39,625 nucleotides of DNA, from the NCBI RefSeq assembly GCF_002332425.1, contig NZ_NRGS01000043.1, positions 1-39,625 on the forward strand, written 5' to 3'. The position numbers and the translations under genes were made by a program. The stretch comes from Brachybacterium alimentarium (GTDB lineage Bacteria; Actinomycetota; Actinomycetes; Actinomycetales; Dermabacteraceae). Numbering within the stretch: the stretch's first letter is position 1; every line of letters begins with the position of its first letter. A model generated the notes under the pieces. It was not told the origin of the DNA and ran no database searches. It saw only the letters and a list, made by a program, of their open reading frames with translations. Below are positions 38,666 through 39,625 of the stretch, piece after piece.

Positions 38666-39435
38666 GCCGTGCCGGCCCCGGCTTCGAACGTACGTACGGA
38701 GTCTGATGGTGGGGTGTGACAGGTGGCGTGACGGCGGGGCGACATGGTGGCGGAGTGGCGTGGCGGCGGGGCGATGCATCGGGGAGTGCCGAAGTGGCGG
38801 ACGGTGTGCCGATGGAGCGGCAGGGAGGGCGTGAGTCCATGCTGGCGAGAATCCCTCGGAGGGGGCGCCGAGGTGGACGGCGAACCTCAAGTGCGCATTG
38901 AGGAATTCGCTCCTCTCCTCCCCAGAGACAATTTATGCACACCGCGCAGGTCATTCACTGAAATGCACCCCTGGGTCAATTCGGGAGTCAGCGGCACCGG
39001 GCGCCGTGCGCGACGACGGACGAGTGGTCGCCGTGTCCTGGGAGGGCGGCATGGGCGGCGCGACCAGCCCGGGCTGCCCGGCGGTGGGCACTTCCGTCCG
39101 AACGTGTAAAGCGGCTCTGCCAGCGCTTATATGGCACTCTCTGCGGAATGAGTGCTGGTGACGACCCCCGAGGGCGTCCATGCATCTGCGGTTGCGAGCC
39201 CCCGCATCTGCCATTCATGAACCGTCGATGAGCCCGTCTCCATGCTCCTCGAGGAGCTCACCTTTCCTCCCCGTGGGTGGGTTGTCCACATATTCATCCC
39301 CATTGCGTCGGTGCTCTTTCGGTGGCGGTGTTCTCGACATAAAATGGGGGGAGTTATCGGCGTTGAGGTCGATACTCCTGGCGTTGAGGATGCGCGTGTG
39401 GGCCAGGGGTTGGATGTGTGGGAGGAGGGGTCACG
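38666..39435. other. non-coding region with short repeats and one DnaA-box-like site
   Basis: About 770 bp with no frame I would accept. It contains a degenerate SOS-like half-site plus CGTACGTACG (38684-38699), a 20-bp direct repeat differing at one base (38723-38742 and 38755-38774), TTGTCCACA (39282-39290; the DnaA box of high-GC Actinobacteria) and a -10-like TAAAAT (39340-39345) that may serve the gene at 39436. Confidence 0.5.
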
Positions 39436-39625
39436 GTGGGGGAAGAGTTCGAGCGTGAAGAGCAGCGTCCCGATATAGCAGGCAGCAGGAGTGTGTTCGG
39501 TCCGCTCGGTACTCCGGTCACGCCCCCGCGTCCGGCTGCCATCGACGCGTCCGCTCCCCGGTCTGCTGGCAGTCCCGGCCCGGATGACGCCACCGATCCG
39601 GATGCTGCTGTTGTTTCGGGGCCGG
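39436..39625 (+). CDS. 5' part of an unidentified gene running off the window
   Basis: GTG at 39436 preceded by GGAGGAGGGG at about 6 nt opens a frame that remains open to the last base (63 codons). The visible N-terminus is acidic and then Pro/Ala/Asp-rich and disordered (GEEFEREEQRPDIAG..., SPGPDDATDPDAAVV), with no domain. The long upstream region and the disordered start would fit a DUF222/HNH-endonuclease gene, common in Micrococcales, but nothing diagnostic is visible. Confidence 0.5.
   Translation, partial: MGEEFEREEQRPDIAGSRSVFGPLGTPVTPPRPAAIDASAPRSAGSPGPDDATDPDAAVVSGP

Noticed and set aside
39282..39290. DnaA box TTGTCCACA as a sign of a replication origin
   Set aside because: Only a single box was seen, with no cluster, no AT-rich unwinding element and no dnaA, dnaN or gyr genes.

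Overview
This is a chromosomal segment of a high-GC Gram-positive actinobacterium. The evidence is the dense GC-rich coding, the DUF881 / small-basic-protein / GarA / FtsR cell-envelope cluster, the ImuA'-ImuB-DnaE2 mutasome with Actinobacteria-type LexA boxes, a PAC2-family protein, a TIGR03085 (mycothiol-DinB-like) protein, and many apparently leaderless genes. Gene content suggests Micrococcales, perhaps Brachybacterium or another member of the Dermabacteraceae. That assignment is an inference from gene content, not a database result.

Layout. (1) 1-4680 is an accessory-looking zone beside a tRNA-Pro(GGG). It holds a broken P-loop kinase fragment, a DnaJ-like membrane protein with a mutated HPD motif, an HTH + nucleotidyltransferase pair (toxin-antitoxin-like), two small unknown genes, and a 1 kb stretch with inverted repeats but little coding. 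(2) 4978-9031 is a conserved core cluster: DUF881, small basic protein, DUF881, GarA-type FHA protein, FtsR (MerR) and a second MerR regulator of the Rv1830/ResR type. The gcvH and bifunctional-nuclease genes that interrupt this cluster in mycobacteria are absent. (3) 9180-11087 has an orphan ParA-like ATPase divergent from a UPF0020-type methyltransferase. (4) 11155-15249 is a minus-strand carbohydrate cluster: two Gfo/Idh/MocA oxidoreductases, a TIM-barrel sugar isomerase and a TIGR03085 protein. A possible small leader ORF and a palindromic operator candidate lie upstream. (5) 15553-18863 holds a transglutaminase-like protein, a PAC2 protein, a TauE/SafE permease and a maltokinase-cap-like protein. 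(6) 19410-22700 is a sugar ABC importer (two permeases and a binding lipoprotein, no ATPase). (7) 22764-25927 is minus strand: a Bcr/CflA-type MFS efflux pump, a VUT/YhhQ-type transporter and a secreted GH25 muramidase. (8) 26073-32327 has a TetR repressor divergent from an operon of an MMPL transporter and a YhgE/Pip protein. The MMPL protein carries a C-terminal domain that looks like a degenerate ABC ATPase. (9) 32367-38557 is the SOS mutasome operon imuA'-imuB-dnaE2 (minus strand) behind two overlapping LexA boxes. (10) 38666-39625 is mostly non-coding and ends with the 5' part of an unidentified gene.

How genes work together. Regions 2 and 3 look like growth and division housekeeping. 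Regions 4 and 6 are carbohydrate uptake and catabolism. Region 8 is a self-contained regulated envelope transport module and is the most unusual protein architecture here. Region 9 is a damage-inducible translesion synthesis system. At least five genes have an actinobacterial -10 box 6-7 nt ahead of the start codon, implying widespread leaderless transcription.
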